Assembly: GCF_900086645.1 (NCBI RefSeq)
Contig: NZ_LT576451.1
Span: 310,001 to 374,000, forward strand
Reading direction: 5' to 3'
Source of the DNA: Curtobacterium sp. 9128
GTDB lineage: Bacteria > Actinomycetota > Actinomycetes > Actinomycetales > Microbacteriaceae
DNA length: 64,000 bases
In this document: positions 49,380 to 58,097 of the stretch, piece by piece
Layout of the letters: every line of letters starts with the position of its first letter
How positions within the stretch are numbered: the first letter of the stretch is position 1
The notes under the pieces: model-generated
Told to the model about the DNA's origin: nothing
What the model saw: the letters and a program-made list of their open reading frames with translations, nothing else
The model's database searches: none
Translations under genes and position numbers: made by a program

Positions 49380-50852
49380 GTGAGCGCCCCGCAGACAACC
49401 GAAACGCCGTCCCGGAACCGAGTCGCTTCCGGCCTCGACCGCTTCTTCTCCATCACCCAGCGCGGTTCGACCATCCCCCGCGAGGTCCGCGGTGGCCTCG
49501 TGTCCTTCGTGACGATGGCGTACATCGTCATCCTCAACCCGCTCATCCTCGGTGGGTTCAGCGCCGACCAGGCCGCGAAGGACGTCACGGGCGGCTGGCT
49601 CGAGAACGCCCAGGTCGCCGCGGCCACCGGGCTCGTGGCTGGGCTCATGACGATCGCGATGGGCGTGATCGCGAACCTGCCGTTCGGCATCGCGGCGGGG
49701 CTCGGGATCAACTCGTTCCTCGCGGTGAGCGTCGTGCACCAGGTGACGTGGGCCGAGGCGATGGGCCTCGTGGTGATCAACGGCATCATCATCGTGATCC
49801 TGGCGCTGACCGGGATCCGGACGATGATCTTCACCGCGGTGCCGGCGCAGCTCAAGGCCGCGATCACCGTCGGCATCGGCCTGTTCATCGCGTTCATCGG
49901 CCTCGTGGACTCCGGCTTCGTCCGCTCGTCCGGCCTGGCGTCGCCCCCGCTGCAGCTCGGCGAGGACGGCTCCGTCGGCGCGCTGCCGACGATCGTGTTC
50001 CTCATCGGCCTGGTCATCATCGGCACGCTCATGGCCAGGAAGGTCAAGGGCGCGCTGCTCATCGGCATCATCGCGACGACGATCATCGCGATCATCCTGC
50101 AGGCGATCTTCAACGTGCCCACCTCGGTCGACTCGAAGACCGGCTGGAACCTCATCGCCCCCGGCCTGCCGAGCGCGCTCTTCGCCTTCCCCGACCTGTC
50201 GCTCGTCGGCCACTTCGACTTCGGCGCGTTCAGCCGCATCGGGCCGTTGGCCGCGTCGATGCTCGTCTTCACACTGGTCTTCACGAACTTCTTCGACGCC
50301 ATGGGCACGATGACCGGTCTGGCGAAGGCCGCCGGTGTCGCCAAGCCCGACGGCACCTTCCCCCGCCTGCGTTCGGCGCTCGTCGTCGAGGGCGCAGGCG
50401 CCATCGCGGGCGGTGGCGCGTCGGTGTCGTCGAACACGGTGTTCATCGACTCCGCGGCCGGCATCGGCGAAGGAGCCCGCACCGGGTTCGCCTCGGTCGT
50501 CACGGGGCTGCTGTTCCTGGCGTCGATGTTCCTCACGCCGCTGACCCAGGTCGTCCCGCTCGAGGTCGCCGCCGCCGGGCTCGTGGTCGTGGGTGCGCTC
50601 ATGGTCGCCCAGGTGAAGGACATCGACTGGACCGACTTCGGCTCGGCGCTGCCGGCGTTCCTGACGATCGTCGTGATGCCGCTGACGTACTCGATCGCGA
50701 ACGGCATCGGCGCGGGCTTCATCAGCTGGGTGCTCATCAAGGCGCTGTCCGGCCGTGGCCGCGAGGTCTCGTGGCTGCTCTACGTCGTCGCCGCCGGGTT
50801 CCTGCTGTACTTCGCGCGCGGCCCGCTGGAGTCGGTGCTCGGCGTCGGCTGA
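49380..50852 (+). CDS. NCS2/AzgA-family purine permease
   Basis: This 490-aa membrane protein has the AzgA/PbuG signature: STIPREVRGGLVSFVTMAYI, ILNPLILGG, LPFGIAAGLGINSFLAVSVV and NTVFIDSAAGIGEGARTG. About 13 helices are expected. It imports adenine, guanine or hypoxanthine with protons. GTG 49380 is taken from the leaderless hexamer. It diverges from the pterin operon and ends at a strong terminator. Confidence 0.92.
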   Translation: MSAPQTTETPSRNRVASGLDRFFSITQRGSTIPREVRGGLVSFVTMAYIVILNPLILGGFSADQAAKDVTGGWLENAQVAAATGLVAGLMTIAMGVIANLPFGIAAGLGINSFLAVSVVHQVTWAEAMGLVVINGIIIVILALTGIRTMIFTAVPAQLKAAITVGIGLFIAFIGLVDSGFVRSSGLASPPLQLGEDGSVGALPTIVFLIGLVIIGTLMARKVKGALLIGIIATTIIAIILQAIFNVPTSVDSKTGWNLIAPGLPSALFAFPDLSLVGHFDFGAFSRIGPLAASMLVFTLVFTNFFDAMGTMTGLAKAAGVAKPDGTFPRLRSALVVEGAGAIAGGGASVSSNTVFIDSAAGIGEGARTGFASVVTGLLFLASMFLTPLTQVVPLEVAAAGLVVVGALMVAQVKDIDWTDFGSALPAFLTIVVMPLTYSIANGIGAGFISWVLIKALSGRGREVSWLLYVVAAGFLLYFARGPLESVLGVG

Positions 50853-50868
50853 CCCGCCGGTCCGTCAT

Positions 50869-50919
50869 GCGAAAGCGACAGTTCCCTGCCAGGATCCGGC
50901 GGGGAACTGTCGCTTTCGC
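50869..50919. terminator. Bidirectional terminator after the purine permease
   Basis: GCGAAAGCGACAGTTCCC pairs perfectly with its inverse at 50902-50919, with GCC/GGC inside. It separates two convergent genes. Confidence 0.88.
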
Positions 50920-50958
50920 GGTCGCGGCGGGTGAGCGGGCCGACCGGGAGGCCGTGAG

Positions 50959-51411
50959 TCAGCCCGGCTGGTCGGCCGGGGTCGCCTCGTGGTGGCGTCG
51001 GCCGTGCGTGCGCCGGTCCTCCTTCATGCCCGCCTCGAACAGGTGGCGGCGGCCGTCGACGAGTTCGTCCCGTGCGGTGCGCTCCAGCTCCTTGGCGAGG
51101 GCGTAGTACCCGTCGTCGTAGTCCTCGACGACCTGGAACGTCCACCATCCCGCGATGACGTTCCGACCGACGAGCTCCGTGTCGATGCGGTCCGCCAGGT
51201 CGGTGTGCCCGGCCTTCCTGAGCTGTTCGACGGCCTCGCCGAGGTCGAGGTCCGCGCTGCCCGTCAGCCGGTGGAACCCGTAGAGCAGCCCGCGTGCGTG
51301 CTCGATCGTCTCGAGCGCTGCCGACAGGGTCCCGAGTGCCTCAACCGTCGCTTCCGACACCCCGTCGGGTACCTGGTGCTGGTCGTCCGGGCCCTGTTCG
51401 TCCTCATTCAT
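50959..51411 (-). CDS. Conserved hypothetical helical protein
   Basis: This 150-aa soluble, acidic-then-basic protein is mostly helical, with LSAALETIEHARGLLYGFHR and a Trp-rich AGWWTFQVVEDYDDGYY. I know no named domain; it looks like a conserved actinobacterial hypothetical. GGGAGG just before ATG 51411 supports the start. The first 8 nt overlap the MFS gene, so it is the last gene of an ArsR-MFS operon. Confidence 0.75.
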   Translation of the reverse strand: MNEDEQGPDDQHQVPDGVSEATVEALGTLSAALETIEHARGLLYGFHRLTGSADLDLGEAVEQLRKAGHTDLADRIDTELVGRNVIAGWWTFQVVEDYDDGYYALAKELERTARDELVDGRRHLFEAGMKEDRRTHGRRHHEATPADQPG

Positions 51412-52693
51412 GCCCTCCCGTGTACACGGGCTCGCCCGCACGGTCGCCGAGACTCGGCGCGGGGCGCTCCATGAGGCGCCATGAGCCACCGAGCAGGGGC
51501 GCGAGCGTGACCACGGTGTAGATGCACGCGACGACGCCGAACGTCATGGAGACGCCGATGCCGTCCGCGGCGACCCCGGCGAGCAGACCACCGAGCGGGA
51601 TCCCCGCCCACGAGCCGGCCCCGAGCAACCCGAAGACCCTGGCGCGCATGTGCACCGGGATCCGCTCGAGCTCGACGGCGCCGAGGATCGGGTTGAGCGC
51701 CCCGGCCGCGAGTCCGGACAGGGCGGCAGCCCCGAGGACCCACGGCAGCCCCAGACCGAGCGCGGGGGCGAGCAACGACGGGCCGCCCGCGAGCACGAAG
51801 CACACCACGAACGTGATCCGCCGCGGGACCCGGTGCGCGACGTACCCGAACACCAGCGAGCCGAGGAACGCCGCCCCACCGAACGTCCCCGTGACGAAGC
51901 CGAGCGACTGCGCGCCGCCGAGTCGTTCGTCCGCGTAGAGCGGCAGCAGGGTCGTGGACCGTGCCGCGTCGAGCAGGTTCGTGACGAGCACCAGCGCGAT
52001 GATCAGCCGGAAGAACGGGTCCCGCACGCAGAACCGGAAGCCCTCGGCGATGTCACGCCAGTAGCCGGCCGACTCCGGTGCCACGGCCGCGACGTCGGCG
52101 ACCGGTGTCGGGGCCTCCCGCACCACGAGCGCCGTCAGCAGTGCGGCGGCGCCGAACACGAGCGCCGTGCAGGCGAGCGCCGCCATCGGGCCGAGTGCCG
52201 CGACCAAGACCCCACCGACCGGTGCGCCGACCAGCACGGACAGACGCGCAGAGGCCTCGAAGTGCCCGACGGCCCGTTCGAGCGGCACACCCGCCGCCGT
52301 CGCGAGCCCCGGGAGGAGCACCCGCCGGGCCGACTCCCCCGGCATGTCGAAGAGCCCGCTGACGAAAACCAGCGCCAGCAGGGCCCAGAACGGCAGTCCG
52401 ACGGTCCAGGCGAGCACCGGCATGGCGAGGAGTGTCGCGCCGCTGATGACGTCCGACCAGGCACTCGACCGGACGAACCCCACGCGCTCGACCAGCGCGC
52501 CACCGAACGGTCCCCCGAGCACGATCGGGACGGTCGCCATGAACGCGGTGATCCCGACGTCCGTCGCCGAACCACCTCGCGCGAGCACGGCGAACGGCAC
52601 GGCCACCGTGGTGACGACGTTGCCCACGCGCGAGACGACCTGGACGGCGAGGAGCGCCCGGAGCCGTCCGCGCGGGCTCAGGTGCGCGGCCAT
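51404..52693 (-). CDS. MFS transporter (drug-efflux-like)
   Basis: This 429-aa membrane protein has about 12 helices and MFS motifs: VPIVLGGPFGGALVERVGF at the 2-3 loop, VGAPVGGVLVAALGP mid-way, and LFGYVAHRVPRRI. It likely exports a small hydrophobic compound. It overlaps the upstream regulator gene by 16 nt, which suggests tight co-expression and control by that regulator. Start ATG 52693. Confidence 0.9.
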   Translation of the reverse strand: MAAHLSPRGRLRALLAVQVVSRVGNVVTTVAVPFAVLARGGSATDVGITAFMATVPIVLGGPFGGALVERVGFVRSSAWSDVISGATLLAMPVLAWTVGLPFWALLALVFVSGLFDMPGESARRVLLPGLATAAGVPLERAVGHFEASARLSVLVGAPVGGVLVAALGPMAALACTALVFGAAALLTALVVREAPTPVADVAAVAPESAGYWRDIAEGFRFCVRDPFFRLIIALVLVTNLLDAARSTTLLPLYADERLGGAQSLGFVTGTFGGAAFLGSLVFGYVAHRVPRRITFVVCFVLAGGPSLLAPALGLGLPWVLGAAALSGLAAGALNPILGAVELERIPVHMRARVFGLLGAGSWAGIPLGGLLAGVAADGIGVSMTFGVVACIYTVVTLAPLLGGSWRLMERPAPSLGDRAGEPVYTGGHE

Positions 52694-53250
52694 CGGTACG
52701 CCTGCTGCAGCACGAAGACCTGTTCCGATCCGTCGTCCGCGGTGTGGTCTGCACTGACGGGCAGCCAGCGCTCGACGACGTCGCGGAGCTCGGCGCCGAA
52801 CCGCTCGAGCTCCGGCGCGGTGAGCCGGAGGACACGGTCGGCACTCATCGCCGCGGCCACCCACTCGCGCTCCATGCCCGGTGCCCGGTCGACGAAGGCC
52901 TCGTAGTTCGCGGCGTAGACCCGGGCGACGGCACGGTCCAGCGCGCTGGCCGCCATCAACTGGTCCGGGTCGTCCATCGCGTCGGCCAGGTACCAGGACG
53001 ACGAGGTGTGGGACGCTCGCCACCAGCGCTCGCGGCGGTCGGTCCCCTGCCCCTCGGCGGGCTCGATGAACCCGGCACCGGCCAGGCGCGTGCAGTGGTA
53101 GCTGATCGTGCCGGGTGCCTCGTCGATGAGGTCGCCGAGCATCGCGGCCGTCTGCGGACCGTTCGCCCGCAGCAGCCCGAGGATGCGCAGCCGGGTGGGG
53201 TGCGCCAGGGCCCGCATGTGTGCCGGGTCGTCGATCCGTCCGTCGTCCAT
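52678..53250 (-). CDS. ArsR-type winged-helix regulator
   Basis: This 190-aa protein has an ArsR/HTH-20 winged helix (MRALAHPTRLRILGLLRANG, then MLGDLIDEAPGTISYHCTRL). A longer C-terminal helical domain may bind a ligand. No metal-binding Cys pair is seen. It likely represses itself and the MFS gene. ATG 53250 follows TACGCT at leaderless spacing; the longer frame to 53310 runs through the operator. Confidence 0.9.
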   Translation of the reverse strand: MDDGRIDDPAHMRALAHPTRLRILGLLRANGPQTAAMLGDLIDEAPGTISYHCTRLAGAGFIEPAEGQGTDRRERWWRASHTSSSWYLADAMDDPDQLMAASALDRAVARVYAANYEAFVDRAPGMEREWVAAAMSADRVLRLTAPELERFGAELRDVVERWLPVSADHTADDGSEQVFVLQQAYRWPRT

Positions 53251-53257
53251 GTCGCTC

Positions 53258-53296
53258 AGCGTAGATCCACAAGACATGTTGTGCAAGAGTTCTTGT
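53258..53296. promoter_or_regulatory. Promoter and operator of the ArsR-MFS operon
   Basis: On the minus strand the -10 TACGCT (53258-53263) is followed by 7 nt and ATG 53250. Behind it ACAAGA (53269) and TCTTGT (53291) form an inverted repeat around an AT-rich core, a probable binding site for the regulator. Confidence 0.6.
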
Positions 53297-53355
53297 AGAC
53301 TTGGGCCCACGTCATCCGCGCCACGCCGTGCTGTTGCACACCGTCGAGACGCGAC

Positions 53356-53361
53356 CTAGCA
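53356..53361 (+). promoter_or_regulatory. -10 TAGCAT of the SOS-box gene
   Basis: TAGCAT lies directly upstream of the LexA box and 33 nt before ATG 53394. Confidence 0.5.
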
Positions 53362-53362
53362 T

Positions 53363-53378
53363 TCGAACACACGTTCGA
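53363..53378. promoter_or_regulatory. LexA (SOS) box
   Basis: TCGAAC-ACAC-GTTCGA is a perfect match to the Gram-positive/actinobacterial LexA consensus CGAAC-N4-GTTCG. It sits between the -10 and the start codon of the small gene at 53394, covering the transcript start. Confidence 0.8.
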
Positions 53379-53393
53379 ACGAGGGAGGACCCG

Positions 53394-53657
53394 ATGATCG
53401 TCATCGATGCGGCCACGACGGTCTGGTGGGCGGACGGGGCACCGGTCCGTCTCGTCTGGCAGGGGCGACGCTGGCGGGTGACCGACCACCCGACGCGGCT
53501 CACCGTCACACCGGCCGCGCTGCCGACCGCGATCACGCACGCCCCCGAACGCACGGTCGGGTGGCGCTTCCAGGTCACGGCGGAGGACGGCGAGACGCTC
53601 GTCGTCGACATTGTGCCCGACGGCTCCGCCTGGACCGTCGCGCGGACGTGGAACTGA
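53394..53657 (+). CDS. Small SOS-regulated protein, DUF6504-like
   Basis: This 87-aa beta-rich protein (VWWADGAPVRLVWQGRRWRV; VGWRFQVTAEDGETLVVDIV) resembles the short DUF6504-type proteins found near mutagenic polymerase genes in actinobacteria; this is a tentative match. A perfect LexA box overlaps its transcript start, so induction by DNA damage is expected. A GAGGGAGG ribosome site precedes the ATG. The next gene has its own leaderless promoter, so this is probably a single-gene SOS unit. Confidence 0.75.
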   Translation: MIVIDAATTVWWADGAPVRLVWQGRRWRVTDHPTRLTVTPAALPTAITHAPERTVGWRFQVTAEDGETLVVDIVPDGSAWTVARTWN

Positions 53658-53671
53658 CCCCGGGATCCGGG

Positions 53672-53677
53672 TACGGT
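53672..53677 (+). promoter_or_regulatory. Leaderless -10 hexamer of the DUF1697 gene
   Basis: TACGGT is followed by 6 nt and ATG 53684. Confidence 0.6.
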
Positions 53678-53683
53678 CGCGAC

Positions 53684-54199
53684 ATGAGCAGGTGGATCGC
53701 GCTGCTGCGCGGCGTGAACGTCAACGGGATCACGATCCGGTCCGCCGAGCTGCGGTCCCTGTTCGAGTCGCGCGGGTACCGCGACGTCCGCACCGTCCTC
53801 GCCTCGGGCAACGTCGTGTTCGACGCGGACGCTGGCGCCGCCGAGCTCAAGCGGGACGTCGAGCAGGCGCTCCGTGACCGGTTCGGCTACGACGCCTGGA
53901 TCGTGCTCGTCCCGCACGACGCACTGGCCGCCGTGGTCGACGGGTTCCCGTTCGAGAGCGCCGCGGACCGGCACGACTACGTGGTGTTCGGGTCGGACGA
54001 CGCCGCACTCGACGACCTGCTCGCGGACCTCGAGCTGGACCCCGCGCTCGAACGGGCCGCCCGCGGGGACGGCGTCGTCTACTGGTCCTGCCCGAAGGGG
54101 TCGAGCACGGACACGCCCTTCGCGAAGCGAGCAGCGGCAGCCCGGTTCAAGCGGACGACGACGACCCGGAACGTGAACACGCTCCGGAAGCTGCTCTGA
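53684..54199 (+). CDS. DUF1697 family protein
   Basis: This 171-aa protein has the DUF1697 hallmark start WIALLRGVNVNG, then VRTVLASGNVVFDAD and a C-terminal RTTTTRNVNTLRKL. The family is common in actinobacteria and has no proven function. The basic C-terminus could bind nucleic acid (inference). The start follows the leaderless hexamer. Confidence 0.92.
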   Translation: MSRWIALLRGVNVNGITIRSAELRSLFESRGYRDVRTVLASGNVVFDADAGAAELKRDVEQALRDRFGYDAWIVLVPHDALAAVVDGFPFESAADRHDYVVFGSDDAALDDLLADLELDPALERAARGDGVVYWSCPKGSSTDTPFAKRAAAARFKRTTTTRNVNTLRKLL

Positions 54200-54224
54200 A
54201 CCCGAGGCCAGCAGCCGTCCGGGG

Positions 54225-56735
54225 TCAGGCGCTCGTCTCGTCCACCTCGTACTCCCGCTCGAGCGAGATCGTCGGGATCGACGCCGTGATGACGGAGCCG
54301 TCAGCGCGCAGGGTGCCCTGGATGTCACTGGTGGTCGGCGCGTGCCCGTCCATCCGCGGACCCTGGTGCGGCAGCGGCACGACCGTCGGTGCCTCCGCCG
54401 TGACGTCGAACGGCTGGTTGTGCACCCAGGCGGTGAAGCCGTCGCCGGTCTCGACCGTGAACGTCATGCGCTCCTGTTCGAGGTCGACGCGGGTCCGGGA
54501 GCCCCGCACGGTGATCCGGTAGGTCAGGCGGTCCCACGACTTCGGCAGCCGCGGGTTGAACGTCATCTTCCCGCCGTGGTCCCGCATCCCGCCGAACCCG
54601 TTCACGAGCCCGCCCCAGATGCCACCCGTCGACGCGATGTGCACGCCGTCCGTGGTGTTGCCGTGCAGGTCGGCCAGGTCGACGTAGAGCGCCGTGTTGA
54701 AGTACTGCTCCGCGAGCTCGTGGTAGCCGACCTCGGCCGCCATGATCGACTGCACGACGGCCGACAGGGTGGAGTCGCCCGTCGTCAGCGCGTCGTAGTA
54801 GTCGAAGTCGCGGCGCTTCTCGGCCGGGGTGAACTCGTGGCCCTGCAGGAACAGCGCGAGGACGACGTCGGCCTGCTTGAGCACCTGGAAGCGGTAGATG
54901 ACCAGCGGGTGGTAGTGCAGCAGCAGCGGACGCTTGGACTCCGGCGTGTTCTCGAGGTCCCAGAGCTCCTTGTCGAGGAACTGGGCGTCCTGCGGGTGGA
55001 TCCCCCGGTGCGGGTCGAACGGGATCTCCATCGACTCGGCGGCGCGCTCCCAGTCCACGATCTCGGACTCGTCGAGCCCGGTCCGCCTGACCATGCGGGC
55101 GTACTCCTCGGGGTCGTCGACCGCGAGCTCACGGCACGCGTTGACCGCGAACCACAGGTTCGCCCTGGCCATCACGTTCGTGTACATGTTGTCGTCGACG
55201 ACGGTCGTGTACTCGTCCGGGCCGGTGACCCCGTCGATGTGGAACTTCTGGTCACCGTTCGAACGCCAGAATCCCAGGTCCTCCCACAGACGAGCGGTCT
55301 CGACGAGGATGTCGATCGCGCCGCGCTTCAGGAACTCCCGGTCACCGGATGCCCGCACGTACTGCATGAGGGCATGCGCGATGTCGGCATCGATGTGGTA
55401 CTGCGCGGTGCCGGCGGCGTAGTACGCGCTCGACTCCTCGCCGTTGATCGTCCGCCACGGGAAGAGCGCGCCGTGCTGGTTCAGCTCCCGCGCACGGGAG
55501 CGCGCGGCGTCGAGCATGTTGTAGCGGAACCGCAGTGCGTTCCTGGCGACGATCGGAGCCGTGTACGACAGGAACGGCAGGACGTAGATCTCCATGTCCC
55601 AGAAGTAGTGTCCGCCGTAGCCGGACCCGGTGACGCCCTTCGCCGCGATGCCGTGCCCGTCGGTGCGTGCGGTGGCCTGCGCGAGCATGAAGAGGTTCCA
55701 GCGGACGGCCTGCTGGATCTCCGGCTGCCCCGCGATCTCGACGTCGCTGCGCTCCCAGTAGTCGTCCATCCACGTGCGCTGCTTGGCGAACGTCTCCTCG
55801 ACCGTCTCGGCGTGTGCACGGTCCAGCGTGCGGTCGCACCGATCGGCGAGTTCGCGCGCCGGCACCCCGCGGGACGTGTGGTAGACCACGTTCTTGGTCA
55901 GGCGGATCGGCTGCCCGGCCTTCGCCTGGACCCGGTAGATGTGCTTGGCGAGGTCGTCCTCGATCGACGACGACTCGTCCCAGGTGTTGTCCGTCTCGAG
56001 CCGGTGCTCGACACCGACGCAGATCGTCATGCCCGAGCTGGCGGCCTGGTACCCGAGCAACGACCGGGTGCCGGAGTTGCGCTTGATCTTCGGCTCGAGG
56101 ACCCGCTCGGTGAACGCCTCGGCCTTGCGCGGGTCGAACGCGGTCGCCGCCGCACGCATCCCCGCGTGGTACTCGTCGACGACGTCCTGCCGGTTCAGGA
56201 TCTGGCTCGACAGCAGCACCGAGGCGTCCGCGTCGAGCATCGTGACCTCGTAGTCGATGACGGCGAGGTGTCGGTCCGTGAACGAGACGAGCCGACGCGA
56301 GCGGATGAGCACGCGCTTGCCGGACGGCGTCGACCACTCCGTCTCGCGCAGCAGGTACCCGCCGCGGAAGTCCAGCCTGCGGGTGTGCCGCAGGATGTCC
56401 GCTTCGGCCAGCACCAGCGGCTCGTCGTCGACGTAGAGCCGGATCACCTTGGCGTCGGGCGCGTTGATGATCGTCTGCCCGGTCTTGGCGAAGCCGAACG
56501 CGTCCTCGGCGTGCCGGATCGGCCACGTCTCGTGGAACCCGTTGATGTACGTGCCGTACTGCACACCGCCGCGGCCCTCGTCGAGGTTGCCGCGGAGGCC
56601 GAGGTAGCCGTTGCCGACCGCGAAGTTCGTCTCCGCGACACCCTGCTGGTCGGGCGCGTACTCCGTCTCGACGAGCGCCCACTCGTCGACGGGGTAGCGC
56701 ACGCGGTCGAGGGGATCCGAGGTGATGGGGTTCAT
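54225..56735 (-). CDS. Glycoside hydrolase family 65 phosphorylase
   Basis: This 836-aa cytoplasmic enzyme has the GH65 layout: an N-terminal beta-sandwich (NFAVGNGYLGLRGNLDEG), a linker and an (alpha/alpha)6 barrel. The catalytic Glu is in VTGPDEYTTVVDDN (about 507). Phosphate-binding residues near the end and a small C-terminal beta domain follow. It phosphorolyses an alpha-glucosyl disaccharide (maltose, trehalose, kojibiose or nigerose type) to beta-glucose 1-phosphate. The adjacent beta-phosphoglucomutase gene fits that product exactly. Confidence 0.93.
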   Translation of the reverse strand: MNPITSDPLDRVRYPVDEWALVETEYAPDQQGVAETNFAVGNGYLGLRGNLDEGRGGVQYGTYINGFHETWPIRHAEDAFGFAKTGQTIINAPDAKVIRLYVDDEPLVLAEADILRHTRRLDFRGGYLLRETEWSTPSGKRVLIRSRRLVSFTDRHLAVIDYEVTMLDADASVLLSSQILNRQDVVDEYHAGMRAAATAFDPRKAEAFTERVLEPKIKRNSGTRSLLGYQAASSGMTICVGVEHRLETDNTWDESSSIEDDLAKHIYRVQAKAGQPIRLTKNVVYHTSRGVPARELADRCDRTLDRAHAETVEETFAKQRTWMDDYWERSDVEIAGQPEIQQAVRWNLFMLAQATARTDGHGIAAKGVTGSGYGGHYFWDMEIYVLPFLSYTAPIVARNALRFRYNMLDAARSRARELNQHGALFPWRTINGEESSAYYAAGTAQYHIDADIAHALMQYVRASGDREFLKRGAIDILVETARLWEDLGFWRSNGDQKFHIDGVTGPDEYTTVVDDNMYTNVMARANLWFAVNACRELAVDDPEEYARMVRRTGLDESEIVDWERAAESMEIPFDPHRGIHPQDAQFLDKELWDLENTPESKRPLLLHYHPLVIYRFQVLKQADVVLALFLQGHEFTPAEKRRDFDYYDALTTGDSTLSAVVQSIMAAEVGYHELAEQYFNTALYVDLADLHGNTTDGVHIASTGGIWGGLVNGFGGMRDHGGKMTFNPRLPKSWDRLTYRITVRGSRTRVDLEQERMTFTVETGDGFTAWVHNQPFDVTAEAPTVVPLPHQGPRMDGHAPTTSDIQGTLRADGSVITASIPTISLEREYEVDETSA

Positions 56736-56767
56736 GGGTGCTCCGTGGGAAGGGAGGTGGTCGGGGA

Positions 56768-56783
56768 CGGCCTGGAGGCACGG
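56768..56783. repeat. Copy of the window-wide 16-mer repeat
   Basis: CGGCCTGGAGGCACGG lies in the 67-bp gap between the phosphoglucomutase and GH65 genes. Confidence 0.55.
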
Positions 56784-56802
56784 ATCGCGCCGTGCAGGCC
56801 GC

Positions 56803-57570
56803 CTACGTCGTCAGCGTGGCCGGCTGGGGCAGTTCGGCGATGAGGTCGGCGAGGTCCGTCACGACGACGTCGGCACCGTTCGCGAGCAGCTCGTCGGCGC
56901 CCGCTCCGCGGTCGACGCCGATGACGAGCCCGAAGGCGCCGTTCCGTCCGGCCGCCACACCACTCGTGGCGTCCTCCACCACGACGCACTCGGCCGCCGT
57001 CAGCCCGAACCGGCTCGCCGCGTCGAGGTAGGTGTCCGGAGCGGGCTTGCCGGGGAGACCGTCCTCGCGGGCGACGAGCCCGTCGACGATGACCGGGAAC
57101 CGTTCGAGGATGCCGGCCGTCCGGAGGACCTCCACCGCGTTCGCCGAGCTCGACACCACCGCGACCGACAGCCCGGCGTCGATGGCCGCGACGAGGAACC
57201 GCAGCGAGCCCGGGTAGGGCTCGACGCCGTGCTCGTGCAGCTCCGCCGTGAACTCGGCGTTCTTCCGGTTGCCGAGCCCGCACACGGTGTCCTGGTCGGG
57301 GGCGTCGTCGGGGGTGCCCTGCGGCAGCTCGATGCCGCGGGAGTCGAGCAGCGAGCGGACTCCGTCGTACCGGGGCTTGCCGTCGATGGACGCGAAGTAG
57401 TCCTGCTCCGTGTACGGATCGACGCCGTGCGCGGCGAGGTACGGCGTGAAGAGTCGGCTCCAGGCGCGCATGTGCACGTCGGCCGTCGGCGTCAGCACCC
57501 CGTCGAGATCGAAGAGGAGGGCTCGCGTGTCAGCGAGGCGCGCAGGGATCCGCCGGTCCGACGACGTCAT
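56803..57570 (-). CDS. pgmB: Beta-phosphoglucomutase-like HAD enzyme
   Basis: This 255-aa HAD enzyme has motif I ALLFDLDGVLTPTADVHMRAW, the SSSANAVEVLRTAG segment and GKPAPDTYLDAASRFG. VVVEDATSGVAAGRNGAFG is the metal-binding end. The cap insertion is longer than in classic PgmB, as in many actinobacterial GH65 partners. It converts beta-glucose 1-phosphate from the phosphorylase into glucose 6-phosphate. GGAAGG precedes ATG 57570. It lies 67 bp upstream of GH65 in the same direction. Confidence 0.9.
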   Translation of the reverse strand: MTSSDRRIPARLADTRALLFDLDGVLTPTADVHMRAWSRLFTPYLAAHGVDPYTEQDYFASIDGKPRYDGVRSLLDSRGIELPQGTPDDAPDQDTVCGLGNRKNAEFTAELHEHGVEPYPGSLRFLVAAIDAGLSVAVVSSSANAVEVLRTAGILERFPVIVDGLVAREDGLPGKPAPDTYLDAASRFGLTAAECVVVEDATSGVAAGRNGAFGLVIGVDRGAGADELLANGADVVVTDLADLIAELPQPATLTT

Positions 57571-57656
57571 GGACAACCTTCCAGGGGTGGTGTCGTACGA
57601 GTGCTGCGCCCGAGTCTAGGACCGCTCCAGTCCCCTCGGTCGACCGACCCACCAGG

Positions 57657-57662
57657 TACGGT
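57657..57662 (+). promoter_or_regulatory. Leaderless -10 hexamer of the Nudix gene
   Basis: TACGGT is followed by 6 nt and ATG 57669. Confidence 0.6.
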
Positions 57663-57668
57663 CGGGGC

Positions 57669-58097
57669 ATGCCGGGAACACCAGCGGGGATCCGTGTCCG
57701 CGCCGTCGCCGTCGGCGTGCGTGACCGGGAGGTGCTCGTCGTCCTCCGCCACCGCGACGATCGGTCGTACGCCGTGCTCCCCGGGGGCGGCCTCGAGGCC
57801 GGCGAGACCCCGCAACAGGCGTGCGTGCGGGAGCTCCGCGAGGAGACCGGTCTCGTGGGCGTCGCCGAGTCGCTGTTGCCCGTCGGGCTCGATCGCGATG
57901 CCCCGGCGCTGTACTTCCGGGTCAGCGTCGAGGACGGGACGCCGCGGATGCCCGACACCGCACCGGAGGCCAGGCGCGCGACCGCCGAGAACCGGTACGA
58001 CCCCGCGTGGGTGCCGGTCGACGACCTCGAGCGCATCGGACTCCGCCCCGAGCGCGCCCGCCGGGCCGTGGAGCTCGCGCTCAGCGGACCGCGCTGA
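57669..58097 (+). CDS. Nudix hydrolase
   Basis: This 142-aa hydrolase has a complete Nudix box (GGGLEAGETPQQACVRELRE-ETG) that binds Mg2+ and cleaves nucleoside diphosphate derivatives. The substrate is not readable. Its 3' end overlaps the convergent kinase gene by 17 bp, so antisense interference between the two transcripts is possible. Confidence 0.93.
   Translation: MPGTPAGIRVRAVAVGVRDREVLVVLRHRDDRSYAVLPGGGLEAGETPQQACVRELREETGLVGVAESLLPVGLDRDAPALYFRVSVEDGTPRMPDTAPEARRATAENRYDPAWVPVDDLERIGLRPERARRAVELALSGPR

Noticed and set aside
54342..56843. 833-codon forward frame opposite GH65
   Set aside because: The reverse strand encodes an unmistakable GH65 enzyme. The forward frame is a low-complexity shadow.
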